Below, piece after piece: positions 34,972-44,332 of a stretch of 64,000 nucleotides of DNA. Source of the stretch: Cyclobacteriaceae bacterium. Lineage in GTDB: Bacteria; Bacteroidota; Bacteroidia; Cytophagales; Cyclobacteriaceae. Position 1 is the stretch's first letter, and every line of letters begins with the position of its first letter. The DNA is taken from positions 3,162,001-3,226,000 of the forward strand of contig JAHBUD010000001.1 in assembly GCA_019638255.1 (NCBI GenBank), read 5' to 3'. The position numbers and the translations under genes were made by a program. The notes beneath the pieces are model-generated. The model was not told the DNA's origin. It ran no database searches and was given only the letters and a program-made list of their open reading frames with translations.

Positions 34972-37290
34972 ATGAACAGTAAATATCTTTTCGGAATCCT
35001 TGCGGTTTTAGTATCAACCGTGGCTTGCCAAAAGCAGCAGGATCCCACCCAAGCAGTTCCATTCCCCTTGCCGGATGTAAGGCTTCTGGAAGGCCCCTTC
35101 AAGCACGCCACTGAACTTAACCGAAAAACGCTACTTGGATATGAACCCGATAGATTATTGGCAAAATTCAGAAAGGAGGCCGGTTTAATACCAAGAGCCG
35201 AACACTATGATGGCTGGGAAAACCAAACTATTGCCGGGCATTCACTTGGTCATTACCTGTCGGCTTGCGCCTTGATGTACCAAACAACACAGGAAGAAGA
35301 GTTTCTGAATCGTGTAAACTACATCGTTAATGAATTAGACTCATGCCAACAGGCTGATGGTAGCGGTTATATCGGAGCCTTCTCAAAAGGAAAATTGATC
35401 TTTGAGCAAGAGATCGCTAAAGGAAATATTCGCGCACAATTATTTGACCTGAACGGGCTTTGGGCACCACTCTATACACAGCACAAAGTAATGGCCGGCT
35501 TGCGCGATGCTTATCGGCTTTGCGGGGTTGAAAAAGCACTTGACGTTGAACGCAGGTTTGCTGATTGGCTGTTTACCATACTTGAGCCCTTGAGCGATGA
35601 CCAGGTACAACAACTGCTGAATTGCGAGCACGGTGGAATTAATGAGATGTTGGTTGACCTTTATGCCGACACGCATGAGAAAAAATACCTGGAAATGTCA
35701 AGAATGCTTCATCACAAAGCTATACTGGATTCGCTTGCGCTCCAGTATGATATCCTTCCGGGTAAGCATGGCAATACCCAAATACCAAAACTGATTGGCC
35801 TGGCAAGAAGGTATGAACTTACCCATGATAAAAATGATTCAATTGCGGCTGCCTTTTTCTGGGATCGGGTAGTGAAACATCACTCCTATGTTACAGGCGG
35901 GCACGGGAATCATGAATACTTTGGTGAACCGGGCAAGTTACGCAACCGGTTGAGCAAGAATACAACCGAAACCTGCAATGTGTATAACATGCAAAAACTT
36001 TCCCAGCACTTGTTCCAATGGAATCCACGTGCCGAAGTTGCTGACTATTACGAACGCGCCCTGTTCAATCATATTCTTTCATCTCAACATCCTGAATCGG
36101 GTCGTGTAATCTATAACCTGTCATTGGAAATGGGTGGACATAAAGTTTACCAAAATCCAGAGTGGTTCACCTGCTGTGTAGGGTCCGGTATGGAGAATCA
36201 TGCTAAATACGGAAGCGCTATTTTCTATCATGGCAAAAATGATTTCTATGTGACGCAATTCATAGCCGCTGAAGTGACCTGGAAGGATAAAAAAGTAACC
36301 ATCCGCCAGCAAACAAATTACCCGGAAGAACAAGGCACGTCAATTTTTATCGAAACTGATGAACCACAATCCTTCACAGTAAAAATCCGGTATCCATATT
36401 GGGCGCAGAGCGGAGTTTCTATAAAAGTAAATGAAGAGCCTGTTGCCGTTTCACAATCTCCAGGGAGTTTCATTACTCTAAACAGAAAATGGAAATCGGG
36501 TGATGTTCTAAAAGCTACGTTTCCTTTTTCACTTCGGATAGAGCGTATGCCTGATGATGAAAACCGCGTGGCTATTATGTACGGCCCGTTGGTATTGGCT
36601 GGTGATTTAGGCAAAGTAGAAGATACAAACTCGTACGATCCGGGTTATGTTCCTGTGCTTCTGACCGAAAGCCGGAACCCCGCTGACTGGTTAACGCCCG
36701 GTGAACAGGTTAACCATTTTACAGTAGATAAAGTTGGGTATCCACGCGGTTTTGAACTAAAGCCATTCTACAAAACGCACGACAGGCGGTATTCTGTTTA
36801 TTGGGATATCTTCAATGAAGAACAATGGAAAGCTTATAACCAGACCTTAACCACAAAAGAACTTGAACAGAAAAAACTGGAAGAGATGACATATGACTTC
36901 TTTCAACCAGCCGATCCACAATCTGAAAAACTTCACAACTTTTCAGGCGATAGCGTAAACATCATCACCAACCAAAACCGAAAAGCCCGCGAAGCAAACC
37001 GGGGCGGGTGGTTCGCCTTCGACATGAAAGTAATGAAGGGTAACTCCATGGGACTTGTCGTTGAATATTGGGGTGGCTTTACCGGATCAAAAACATTCGA
37101 CATTCTGATCAATGATGAAAAAATAGCAACTGAAAATGTTAGCGCACTTAAAGAAGGAGAATACATCAATAAAGTGTATGCTGTACCCTACACGCTTACT
37201 GCCACTCAAAGTAATATTAGCGTGAAGTTTTTACCCCATACAGGCCACCGGGCAGGTCCCATATTTGCAGTTCGAACAATCAAACAATAA
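34972..37290 (+). CDS. GH127 (beta-L-arabinofuranosidase-like, DUF1680) lipoprotein
   Basis: The 772-residue product starts with a lipoprotein signal (FGILAVLVSTVACQK, Cys19). The catalytic (alpha/alpha)6 domain has GHSLGHYLSACALMY, the TTETCNVYNMQKL motif and FTCCVGSGMENHAKYG. In the known GH127 enzyme the Glu and Cys of ETC and the CC pair hold the zinc, with one Cys as nucleophile, so the active site looks complete. Beta-sandwich domains and a C-terminal DUF4986/DUF6805-like part follow. Likely substrate: L-arabinofuranosides of plant glycans (family knowledge). It is divergent from the TIGR02757 gene, with starts only about 13 bases apart, and no polysaccharide-utilisation genes are next to it. 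Confidence 0.9.
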   Translation: MNSKYLFGILAVLVSTVACQKQQDPTQAVPFPLPDVRLLEGPFKHATELNRKTLLGYEPDRLLAKFRKEAGLIPRAEHYDGWENQTIAGHSLGHYLSACALMYQTTQEEEFLNRVNYIVNELDSCQQADGSGYIGAFSKGKLIFEQEIAKGNIRAQLFDLNGLWAPLYTQHKVMAGLRDAYRLCGVEKALDVERRFADWLFTILEPLSDDQVQQLLNCEHGGINEMLVDLYADTHEKKYLEMSRMLHHKAILDSLALQYDILPGKHGNTQIPKLIGLARRYELTHDKNDSIAAAFFWDRVVKHHSYVTGGHGNHEYFGEPGKLRNRLSKNTTETCNVYNMQKLSQHLFQWNPRAEVADYYERALFNHILSSQHPESGRVIYNLSLEMGGHKVYQNPEWFTCCVGSGMENHAKYGSAIFYHGKNDFYVTQFIAAEVTWKDKKVTIRQQTNYPEEQGTSIFIETDEPQSFTVKIRYPYWAQSGVSIKVNEEPVAVSQSPGSFITLNRKWKSGDVLKATFPFSLRIERMPDDENRVAIMYGPLVLAGDLGKVEDTNSYDPGYVPVLLTESRNPADWLTPGEQVNHFTVDKVGYPRGFELKPFYKTHDRRYSVYWDIFNEEQWKAYNQTLTTKELEQKKLEEMTYDFFQPADPQSEKLHNFSGDSVNIITNQNRKAREANRGGWFAFDMKVMKGNSMGLVVEYWGGFTGSKTFDILINDEKIATENVSALKEGEYINKVYAVPYTLTATQSNISVKFLPHTGHRAGPIFAVRTIKQ

Positions 37291-37347
37291 ATACCCTAAA
37301 TTAATTACCGTCTGTTTTAAAACATCCACCAACATCCATCGCTGCGT

Positions 37348-39033
37348 ATGGACAATGAAGTAAAAACATTAGAACTTATAGCCGGCATCGGAATCTTCCT
37401 TTTTGGGATGTATCAATTGGAGGATGCATTAAAGCAACTCTCGGGCGGAGCCTTCCGAAAGATGATCCGAAGGTTTACTGAAAACTGGTTTCGCAGCATA
37501 GTGAGTGGTACGGTTGCAACATCCGTACTTCAAAGCAGCACAGCGGTTTCACTAATGGTGCTGGCGTTTGCCGGTGCCGGTGTGTTGAGTATGGAAAGCG
37601 CCATCGGGGTCATCATCGGCTCCAACCTCGGCACAACCCTAACCAGCTGGATCATCGCTACCGTTGGCTTTAAGCTAGAGATTGAACTCCTGGCGTTGCC
37701 ATTCTTAGGACTTGGAGGGTTGGGGTTGATTTTTTTCAGCAAGTCAGTAAGAGCGACCAACATCAGCAAGTTTATGGTCGGGTTCGGGTTTCTTTTTCTG
37801 GGGCTTGACTATATGAAAGCCAGCATTGAAACACTGGCGCAACAGTATGATTTCAGTGAACTGGCAGGCTACCCAGCAGTGGTATACATTGTTATTGGTT
37901 TTGTGCTAACCACCATTGTTCAATCCAGCTCGGCTTCTATGGCCATAATCCTCAGTACGCTTCATTCACAAGTCATTACCTTTCCGCTGGCCGCGTATAT
38001 GGTCATTGGCACCAACATCGGCACAACCGTAACCATCATCATCGGTTCGTTGGGTGCACAAACCATTAAGAAAAGAGTCGCCTTAAGCCACCTGTTGTTC
38101 AACTCCGTTACTGCCCTTATCGCGATTATAGTGTTTCCAATAATCATGACTTTCATCCAAAAAATACTTCATCTTGAAAATGATCCTGTAACCGGGCTTG
38201 CACTGTTTCATACCTTGTTCAACCTGTTGGGTGTGATTGTTTTTCTTCCCTTTATCGGCTACTTCACCTCACTTATTGTACGACTGGTCCGTGAGAAAAA
38301 GGCGACCATAACCAAGTGCCTGCATACACTTAAACCCGATGTACCGGAAGCCGGTATTGTTGCATTAAAAACTGAAATCCGCCACCTTGTTGTTGAGGTG
38401 ATGCGGTATCATCTGCGATTATTGAAACTTACCCGAAGAGAGCCCTTCGCTTCTTTTCTGAAGAAAGAAGACAATATCATTGTAGCAGACTTGTCCGTTG
38501 CGGATCAATACCAGTTAATTAAATCGCTGGAAGCAGAAATCTACACGTTTGCTTCCGGACTTCAGATGCATGAACTAACCGATACCGAAGCCCGTGAACT
38601 CAATAGACTACTACACGCTAGCCGAAACGCTGTAGCATCAGCAAAAATCTTAAAAGATATCCAACACAATATTCAGGAAGCCGAAAATTCGGATAACGCT
38701 GAAATCGAAAAACTGGTGCAGCACTTTCGGGATAAATGGGATAGCGCTCACCAGGAGTTTATCCGGCTGCTTGAAGAAACTGAAACCAGCACAAACATCA
38801 GTGTTATTAACGCCCTAACCAATAAAAACAGGGAGGACGATATTGCCTTTACAAGGCTCATCACTTCGGCTATTGCATCGAAAAAGTTAAGCCAGGCAGA
38901 TATCCCTACACAGATCACCATCAACCGCGCCTTTAATATGTCGGTTAGGCAAATGATTCATGCTTTACGCGATTTGCTGTTTACAGAACCTGAAGTGGAA
39001 ATTGTGGAGAAGTTGAGTGAGACACCCGCTTGA
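37348..39033 (+). CDS. Na/Pi cotransporter family protein with PhoU-like tail
   Basis: The 561-residue protein has two inverted Na/Pi-cotransporter repeats, each with the QSS signature: TSVLQSSTAVSLMV and TIVQSSSASMAIIL. Each is followed by a GTNIGTT-type motif (GSNLGTTLTSW, GTNIGTTVTII). The membrane part covers about the first 320 residues, and the remaining ~240 form helical bundles like PhoU. It imports phosphate with sodium through the inner membrane, or acts in phosphate sensing. It is a single-gene unit ending convergently with the small gene behind fdhF. Confidence 0.92.
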   Translation: MDNEVKTLELIAGIGIFLFGMYQLEDALKQLSGGAFRKMIRRFTENWFRSIVSGTVATSVLQSSTAVSLMVLAFAGAGVLSMESAIGVIIGSNLGTTLTSWIIATVGFKLEIELLALPFLGLGGLGLIFFSKSVRATNISKFMVGFGFLFLGLDYMKASIETLAQQYDFSELAGYPAVVYIVIGFVLTTIVQSSSASMAIILSTLHSQVITFPLAAYMVIGTNIGTTVTIIIGSLGAQTIKKRVALSHLLFNSVTALIAIIVFPIIMTFIQKILHLENDPVTGLALFHTLFNLLGVIVFLPFIGYFTSLIVRLVREKKATITKCLHTLKPDVPEAGIVALKTEIRHLVVEVMRYHLRLLKLTRREPFASFLKKEDNIIVADLSVADQYQLIKSLEAEIYTFASGLQMHELTDTEARELNRLLHASRNAVASAKILKDIQHNIQEAENSDNAEIEKLVQHFRDKWDSAHQEFIRLLEETETSTNISVINALTNKNREDDIAFTRLITSAIASKKLSQADIPTQITINRAFNMSVRQMIHALRDLLFTEPEVEIVEKLSETPA

Positions 39034-39047
39034 AGGAATGCATCATA

Positions 39048-39182
39048 CTAAACATACAACCACACCCAAAGCATCACGGCAATAAATGCTGCCACTGGGC
39101 CGGCAATGATGAAAAAGATACCGCCCCTCCTGAACTCTTTTTGCTGCTTGTCGGTTGGCTGAACGGTTTTATACTTAGTCAT
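39048..39182 (-). CDS. 44-residue membrane peptide coupled to the FdhF-like gene
   Basis: A small open frame on the minus strand encodes MTKYKTVQPTDKQQKEFRRG followed by one hydrophobic helix (GIFFIIAGPVAAFIAVMLWVWLYV) that ends the protein. Its ATG overlaps the TGA of the FdhF/YdeP-like gene as ATGA, the classical form of translational coupling. The basic segment before the helix predicts the N-terminus inside. I recognise no family. It may tether the soluble oxidoreductase to the membrane or be an assembly or electron-transfer partner (inference). Confidence 0.7.
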   Translation of the reverse strand: MTKYKTVQPTDKQQKEFRRGGIFFIIAGPVAAFIAVMLWVWLYV

Positions 39183-41461
39183 ACTGGATTGAAAGTGTGA
39201 TCACTTTTTTGGATTGTAATAACCACAGATTTCGAGATCGGTGTCTGGCTGCCATGTGCAACGTGATTATAAGGAATTAATGCATTAGCTTCGGGAAAAT
39301 AAGTCGCCACATTCTTCTTGGGTATCGGATAGCCTACAACACAAAAGTCCATTGCGTAGCGCACAACACCATCATAATTGCTTGTTAAGTTAACCCGGTC
39401 ACCGTTCTGTAATTTAGCTAAATGCATGTCTCCTTCATTCATCAGAATTACGCGCCTTCCATTAAATATTCCACGATAGCGATCATCGAGGCCGTAAATA
39501 GTAGTATTATATTGATCATGGCTGCGGATAGTCATCATCAGGTATTCATGTTCCTTTAAATTATGACGGGCGATTTGGTTAATGGTAAATTTTGCCTTTA
39601 ATGAATTGGTTTTGAATTCACCTGACCGCGCACCATTAGGCAAATAAAACCCACCATCCTTCCTAACGCGATCATTAAACTGTTCAAAACCCGGAATGGT
39701 TTTTTCAATATAGTTGCGAATATGATCATAATCGGATACCAGTAAATCCCACCAATTCTTATCTGTATTTTTTAGTGTTGCCTTGGCTAACTCCGCTACG
39801 ATTTTAGGCTCACTGAACAGTTTATTGGAGGCCGGCTTTTTACCACCCTGCGATTTGTGCACCACTCCGGTCGAATTCTCAACACTCACAAACTGAACAC
39901 CTCCAACTTGTACGTCTTGTTCGGTGCGGCCTAGGCATGGCAAAATAACTGCCGTCCTTCCGGTTATTAAATGACTGCGGTTTAATTTGGTAGAAACCTG
40001 AACCGTTAGTGCACATCGTTGAAGTGCCTTGGCCGTAAAGTTTGTGTCGGGTGTGGCACTCAAAAAATTTCCACCCATGGAAAAGAATACCTTTACTTTG
40101 CCATCTGCCATCGCCTGAATGGTTTCAACAGTATCATAACCCGGCTTGCGGGGTGGCTCAAATCCAAACACCTGCTGCAAACTGTCCAGAAATTCCGGCT
40201 TTGGCCTTTCATAAATACCCATGGTCCGGTCGCCTTGTACATTGCTGTGACCGCGCACCGGGCAAGTACCTGCACCGTGTTTTCCAATGCTCCCTTTCAA
40301 CAGCAACAGATTTACAATCTCCCGGATATTATCCACTGCATTTTTGTGCTGTGTCAATCCCATCGCCCAGCAGATAATGATTTTATTCCTGGCGGCAATC
40401 ATAGTCGCTGCTTGCTGAATCAGCGAAGCCTCTACGCCAGAAGCCTCAATCAAACTCTCTATTTTGTAAGACTCCAGATCACGTAGAAACTCAAGATAAC
40501 CTTCTGTAGACTGACCAATAAAGTCATGATCAAAAACGCTGGCAGGGTGTTTTGATTCTTTTTCCACTAATAACTTTAAAATAGCTTTAAGTAAAGCAAC
40601 GTCTTCGTTAATCCTTACGGGTAACCAGAGGTCCGCAATGGATGTTGCTTTACCCAGCAGATCAAAAGGTTGTTGAGGATGGCGGAATCCGATCAGCCCG
40701 GCTTCAGGTAAAGGATTAATGGAGATTACTTTTGCTCCGTTTTTCTTGGCTTGCTGTAGAGCCGTAAGCATCCGTGGATGATTTGTTCCTGGATTTTGTC
40801 CGAGTATGATTATCAGTTCTGTTTTATAAAAGTCATCCAGGGTAACCGAACCTTTACCAATACCCAATGTCTCTGTTAAGGCTACTCCACTGGATTCATG
40901 GCACATATTGGAACAATCAGGTAAATTATTGGTGCCATACATGCGTACAAACAGTTGATATAAAAATGCTGCCTCATTACTTGTGCGACCGGACGTATAA
41001 AAAACAGCTTCATCAGGATGATCTAAATCATTCAATTGCTCTGCGATCACTTGAAAAGCGTCTGGCCATGAAATAGGTTCGTAATACTCTGCTCCTTCTT
41101 TTAGAAGCATGGGCTCAGCAATCCTTCCACTTTTACCAATTTGGTAATCAGACCACAATCGCATAGCTTGAACGGAGTGTTTCGAAAAAAAATCCGCATC
41201 ACACAATTTTGCTGTTGCCTCTTCCGCAATCGCCTTCGCACCATTTTCGCAAAACTCTGCCACGCCACGATGCTCGTCCGGATCGGGCCATGCACAACCT
41301 GGGCAATCGTAGCCATCGAATTGATTAAGCTTGAGCAATGATTTTACTCCTTCAACCAGGCCTACTTCGCGAACAATATGCTTGGTAGCAACTTTCACTG
41401 ATGCAAGTCCACCGGCTTCTTTTTTTGGTTTTCCGATCTTAATCTTTTCGGATTCAGCCAT
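39179..41461 (-). CDS. FdhF/YdeP-family molybdopterin oxidoreductase
   Basis: The start at MAESEKIKIGKPKKEAGG fits the family better than the longer open frame. The 760-residue protein resembles the YdeP branch of formate dehydrogenase-like enzymes. It has DGYDCPGCAWPDPDEHR and EFCENGAKA near the N-terminus (FeS cluster Cys), FYTSGRTSNEAAFLYQLF, and the CSNMCHESSGVAL segment with the Cys that would take the molybdenum-ligand position. It also has GTCPVRGHSNVQGDRTMGI and the C-terminal molydopterin dinucleotide-binding domain (SHDQYNTTIYGLDDRY). The substrate is unproven; formate is the family default. FdhD is encoded 3 kb away, and the 44-residue peptide is coupled to the 3' end. Confidence 0.9.
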   Translation of the reverse strand: MAESEKIKIGKPKKEAGGLASVKVATKHIVREVGLVEGVKSLLKLNQFDGYDCPGCAWPDPDEHRGVAEFCENGAKAIAEEATAKLCDADFFSKHSVQAMRLWSDYQIGKSGRIAEPMLLKEGAEYYEPISWPDAFQVIAEQLNDLDHPDEAVFYTSGRTSNEAAFLYQLFVRMYGTNNLPDCSNMCHESSGVALTETLGIGKGSVTLDDFYKTELIIILGQNPGTNHPRMLTALQQAKKNGAKVISINPLPEAGLIGFRHPQQPFDLLGKATSIADLWLPVRINEDVALLKAILKLLVEKESKHPASVFDHDFIGQSTEGYLEFLRDLESYKIESLIEASGVEASLIQQAATMIAARNKIIICWAMGLTQHKNAVDNIREIVNLLLLKGSIGKHGAGTCPVRGHSNVQGDRTMGIYERPKPEFLDSLQQVFGFEPPRKPGYDTVETIQAMADGKVKVFFSMGGNFLSATPDTNFTAKALQRCALTVQVSTKLNRSHLITGRTAVILPCLGRTEQDVQVGGVQFVSVENSTGVVHKSQGGKKPASNKLFSEPKIVAELAKATLKNTDKNWWDLLVSDYDHIRNYIEKTIPGFEQFNDRVRKDGGFYLPNGARSGEFKTNSLKAKFTINQIARHNLKEHEYLMMTIRSHDQYNTTIYGLDDRYRGIFNGRRVILMNEGDMHLAKLQNGDRVNLTSNYDGVVRYAMDFCVVGYPIPKKNVATYFPEANALIPYNHVAHGSQTPISKSVVITIQKSDHTFNPV

Positions 41462-41586
41462 TTGAAGGATTGTTTTTAAATAATTACGAATGTACTCATT
41501 TCCATGAGCCCCATGAAATGAAATCATTTTTCCACCCGACAGCAACATAATGCCATTGCACTTGTTTTAGACCATAAACAGATTTT

Positions 41587-42279
41587 ATGGCCACTAAAAA
41601 TTATGTTCTTATTGGAGGAAGCTATGGCATTGGCGCATCACTGGCTGATGTGCTGAGCAAGGAGAATAATGTGTTCGTACTAAGCCGCACGACACCACAG
41701 CATTCCAACAGTAAGCATATTCAATTCGATGCGTTGACCCAACCGATTGACCTCACTCAACTGCCCGATGCTATCGATGGCCTTGCATACCTGCCCGGCA
41801 CCATCCAATTGAAGCCCTTTCATCGGTTTACAGAGGATGACTTCTTGAATGATTTCAAACTAAATGCCTTGTCGGCTGCACGGGTTATTCGGGAGTTGCT
41901 TACTCCGCTCAAAACAGCCGCAGAGAGTTCCATTGTTTTATTCAGCACCGTGGCCGTTCAGCAAGGCATGCCGTTTCATGCATCGGTGGCTATGGCAAAA
42001 GGTGCATTGGAAGGATTAACCCGTTCACTGGCTGCAGAGCTTGCTCCCAAAATTCGTGTTAATGCCATTGCCCCATCCATAACGGATACACCACTTGCAT
42101 CCAAAATTTTATCAAGCGAAGACAAAAAGAAAGTCAGTGGTGAACGTCATCCGCTGAAGCGCGTAGGCGAAGCCCGCGACATAGCACAGGCGGCTGCTTA
42201 TTTACTTACAGATGAGAGTTCATGGATCAGCGGACAGGTTATCCATGTTGACGGTGGATTATCGGCATTGCGTGTTTAG
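41587..42279 (+). CDS. Short-chain dehydrogenase/reductase
   Basis: The 230-residue SDR has an N-terminal IGGSYGIGASLADVL nucleotide motif, LAYLPGTIQL in place of the NNAG region, Ser in LFSTVAVQQGMPFHASVAMAKGA and a C-terminal PLKRVGEARDIAQAAAYLLTDES with GQVIHVDGG. In the YxxxK position HASVAMAKG carries Val or Ala where Tyr is expected (S-V-A-M-A-K), so the classical catalytic Tyr seems to be missing. This should be checked by alignment. It is divergent from the FdhF-like gene and 3 bases ahead of the ferredoxin gene. Confidence 0.85.
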   Translation: MATKNYVLIGGSYGIGASLADVLSKENNVFVLSRTTPQHSNSKHIQFDALTQPIDLTQLPDAIDGLAYLPGTIQLKPFHRFTEDDFLNDFKLNALSAARVIRELLTPLKTAAESSIVLFSTVAVQQGMPFHASVAMAKGALEGLTRSLAAELAPKIRVNAIAPSITDTPLASKILSSEDKKKVSGERHPLKRVGEARDIAQAAAYLLTDESSWISGQVIHVDGGLSALRV

Positions 42280-42282
42280 ACT

Positions 42283-42600
42283 ATGCCGATTATCCGCTAT
42301 CAAGGTGAATTATTGGAATGCAAACCTGGCGCAACCCTGCGTGATGTTATCCTGAAATATGGTCTTACCGTTCATAACGGAAATGCCCGCTACATAAACT
42401 GCAGGGGATTTGGAACCTGCGGAACATGTGCTGTAAAAATTACCGGAAACATAAATCCACTAACACGATTAGAAAAATGGCGTTTAGATTTCCCTCCGCA
42501 CCATCAAAATAGGGGCTTACGATTGGCCTGCCAGGTTGAAGTATTGGGGGATGTTGAAGTAAAAAAGCATGAAGGATTCTGGGGAGAGAAAAGTACCTGA
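42283..42600 (+). CDS. [2Fe-2S] ferredoxin
   Basis: The 105-residue protein is a plant/adrenodoxin-like ferredoxin. The cluster ligands are Cys in NCRGFGTCGTCAVKI (C-x5-C-x2-C) with the fourth in LRLACQVEV, a spacing typical of this fold. The N-terminus PIIRYQGELLECKPGATLRDV gives the beta-grasp start. It transfers electrons to an unknown partner. Position 3 bases behind an SDR and near the FdhF-like gene suggests that it could serve one of them (inference). Confidence 0.9.
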   Translation: MPIIRYQGELLECKPGATLRDVILKYGLTVHNGNARYINCRGFGTCGTCAVKITGNINPLTRLEKWRLDFPPHHQNRGLRLACQVEVLGDVEVKKHEGFWGEKST

Positions 42601-42608
42601 TCAATTCG

Positions 42609-44264
42609 CTACTCTAGTGCTTCCCTCACCATCCGGTTATCACCCGTCATTTCCCAATTCACAAGGGATGTTGGGATACAGCCAATGGCATTGAGAGTAT
42701 CAAAAAATTCTTTCACACGAAATGATTCATTTCGCTTCTCTTTCAATCTGGCCCATTCAGCCAGTACAGCTTCCAACAAGTATTTTCCGGTGATATAGCT
42801 GGTGCCATAGCCGGGTTGGCGCAAATACAAATGCTGCTCGAAGATCAGCAACTCCTTCTCGGTTTTCATCCAGCCTCGGGGGGTATATTCGGAGTGTATC
42901 CCACCGGCTTCTTCCATTGTCATTTCGTTGGCATGAGCATACAGCGATCCCAAACCTCGCGCTGCGCGTTGGGCTATCATGATATGTACAATCTCCTTCA
43001 CCCGGGGATCATCGTTGTATAATCCGGCCTGCATGAACATCTCTTCTACGGCTGTGGCGGTACCTTCATTACGCGAATCGAAAATATTGTACAGTAATGG
43101 GACTTTCCGGATTTCACTGCTATGCGGCTCATTATCCATTTGTGCCAATTCAAACCAGTGATAGAAATGCGAGTAAAGTGGGCGCGGATCAATATGCATC
43201 CCGATCACAAAAAAGTTTCGTTTCTCAGCCGGCACAAATTGACCCATATGTGCACGCAAGGCTGGCTCGAAATAATCCTTAACGGTTACGATCTCATCTT
43301 CATCCAAAAATTTCAACAGGCTAATGGCCGAACGCTCCGCCAGTGCAGCAAAGGCTTCCGGTGTATCGGCTGCTTTGAGTTCAGGAAGGTTTCGATTTCG
43401 GTGCTCTTCTAATTTCAAAGCCGACCATGCTCGGGCCAACTCGCGCTTGAGCAACATTACTTCATCGTCCCATGTAAGCGGAACCAGGTGTACGTGTTGC
43501 TGGTACCATGTATAATTTTCTTTCCCAATACCCGAGGGCCCGGTTTTTACAGCAGATTCTTTCTCCAACCACGAAACTAATTGAGCCGTACTGTGCATGG
43601 CCTCTTCAATAACACTAACCAGGTCGTTATGTAGTCGCACCTCAGGAAAATCCAACAACTTCTTCAGGTCTGCCTGCTGCGATTTAATGTCGCGGATACC
43701 AGCTATCCACAAATCCTTTGCATTACCGGTAAGGTTATCCTTAGCCTGATTATTTAGCGGTACTATCACACGCAATTCGTTAATCAGTTTCTCTTTGTCC
43801 ATCTCCGTTAATGGAAATGTGTACGTCCATAGCTCAATGATAGCTGCATGAGTGGGGCCTTCATGCGCAGGCACATCGCTGCGTTCCATCCATAAAGTTT
43901 TATAATATGCCGGATCGCGCTCCCACGGGCGTAACACCCGGTGATCAAAATCAAGTCCGTTCATCTCGGCATAAATCAAATACCAGTCAACCTTATGGCT
44001 AACCGGCCAGTTGGTGGTATCAAATGAATTCAATCGTTTCTGCCACAGCGTTAATTCCTGATGCTGCTTATGCATAACAGGAAAAGAGTAGTCGGGAACA
44101 CCATTCACCAGGAGTGGTTTCTGAAATTCACGCCATTGAAAAAAGAAATCAACAAGTTGGTCGTACGTGGTAAACTTATCATTAAGTTCTAACGAAGGTG
44201 CTGAACATGACCATAACAGCACCTGAACAAACACGTGGAGAAATGATAACCTGGCTATTCGCAT
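42609..44264 (-). CDS. DUF885 family lipoprotein
   Basis: The 551-residue protein has a lipoprotein signal ([16 protein letters not shown]) and the DUF885 fold, a helical, peptidase-like family distantly related to M3/M32 metallopeptidases. Visible segments are [18 protein letters not shown]-like [13 protein letters not shown], and [22 protein letters not shown], whose Glu-rich helix replaces the HExxH of true peptidases. Its reaction is unknown. It lies 68 bases behind fdhD on the same strand and is convergent with the ferredoxin gene (8 bases). Confidence 0.82.
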   Translation of the reverse strand: MRIARLSFLHVFVQVLLWSCSAPSLELNDKFTTYDQLVDFFFQWREFQKPLLVNGVPDYSFPVMHKQHQELTLWQKRLNSFDTTNWPVSHKVDWYLIYAEMNGLDFDHRVLRPWERDPAYYKTLWMERSDVPAHEGPTHAAIIELWTYTFPLTEMDKEKLINELRVIVPLNNQAKDNLTGNAKDLWIAGIRDIKSQQADLKKLLDFPEVRLHNDLVSVIEEAMHSTAQLVSWLEKESAVKTGPSGIGKENYTWYQQHVHLVPLTWDDEVMLLKRELARAWSALKLEEHRNRNLPELKAADTPEAFAALAERSAISLLKFLDEDEIVTVKDYFEPALRAHMGQFVPAEKRNFFVIGMHIDPRPLYSHFYHWFELAQMDNEPHSSEIRKVPLLYNIFDSRNEGTATAVEEMFMQAGLYNDDPRVKEIVHIMIAQRAARGLGSLYAHANEMTMEEAGGIHSEYTPRGWMKTEKELLIFEQHLYLRQPGYGTSYITGKYLLEAVLAEWARLKEKRNESFRVKEFFDTLNAIGCIPTSLVNWEMTGDNRMVREALE

Positions 44265-44332
44265 TAACTAAAAATTTTATGAGATTAACTTGCTTTGATT
44301 ATAAATATATTAGATTCTTGCTATTCGCTTCA

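Noticed and set aside
34152..35111. Longer form of the TIGR02757 gene
   Set aside because: The first ~50 codons are antisense to the start of the GH127 gene and carry no conserved sequence.
40019..40486. 155-codon open frame antisense to the FdhF/YdeP-like gene
   Set aside because: Shadow frame; the sense strand encodes conserved molybdopterin-enzyme motifs across the same bases.
39179..41461. Selenocysteine version of the FdhF-like enzyme
   Set aside because: No in-frame TGA occurs inside; a Cys codon stands in the CSNMCHESS motif.
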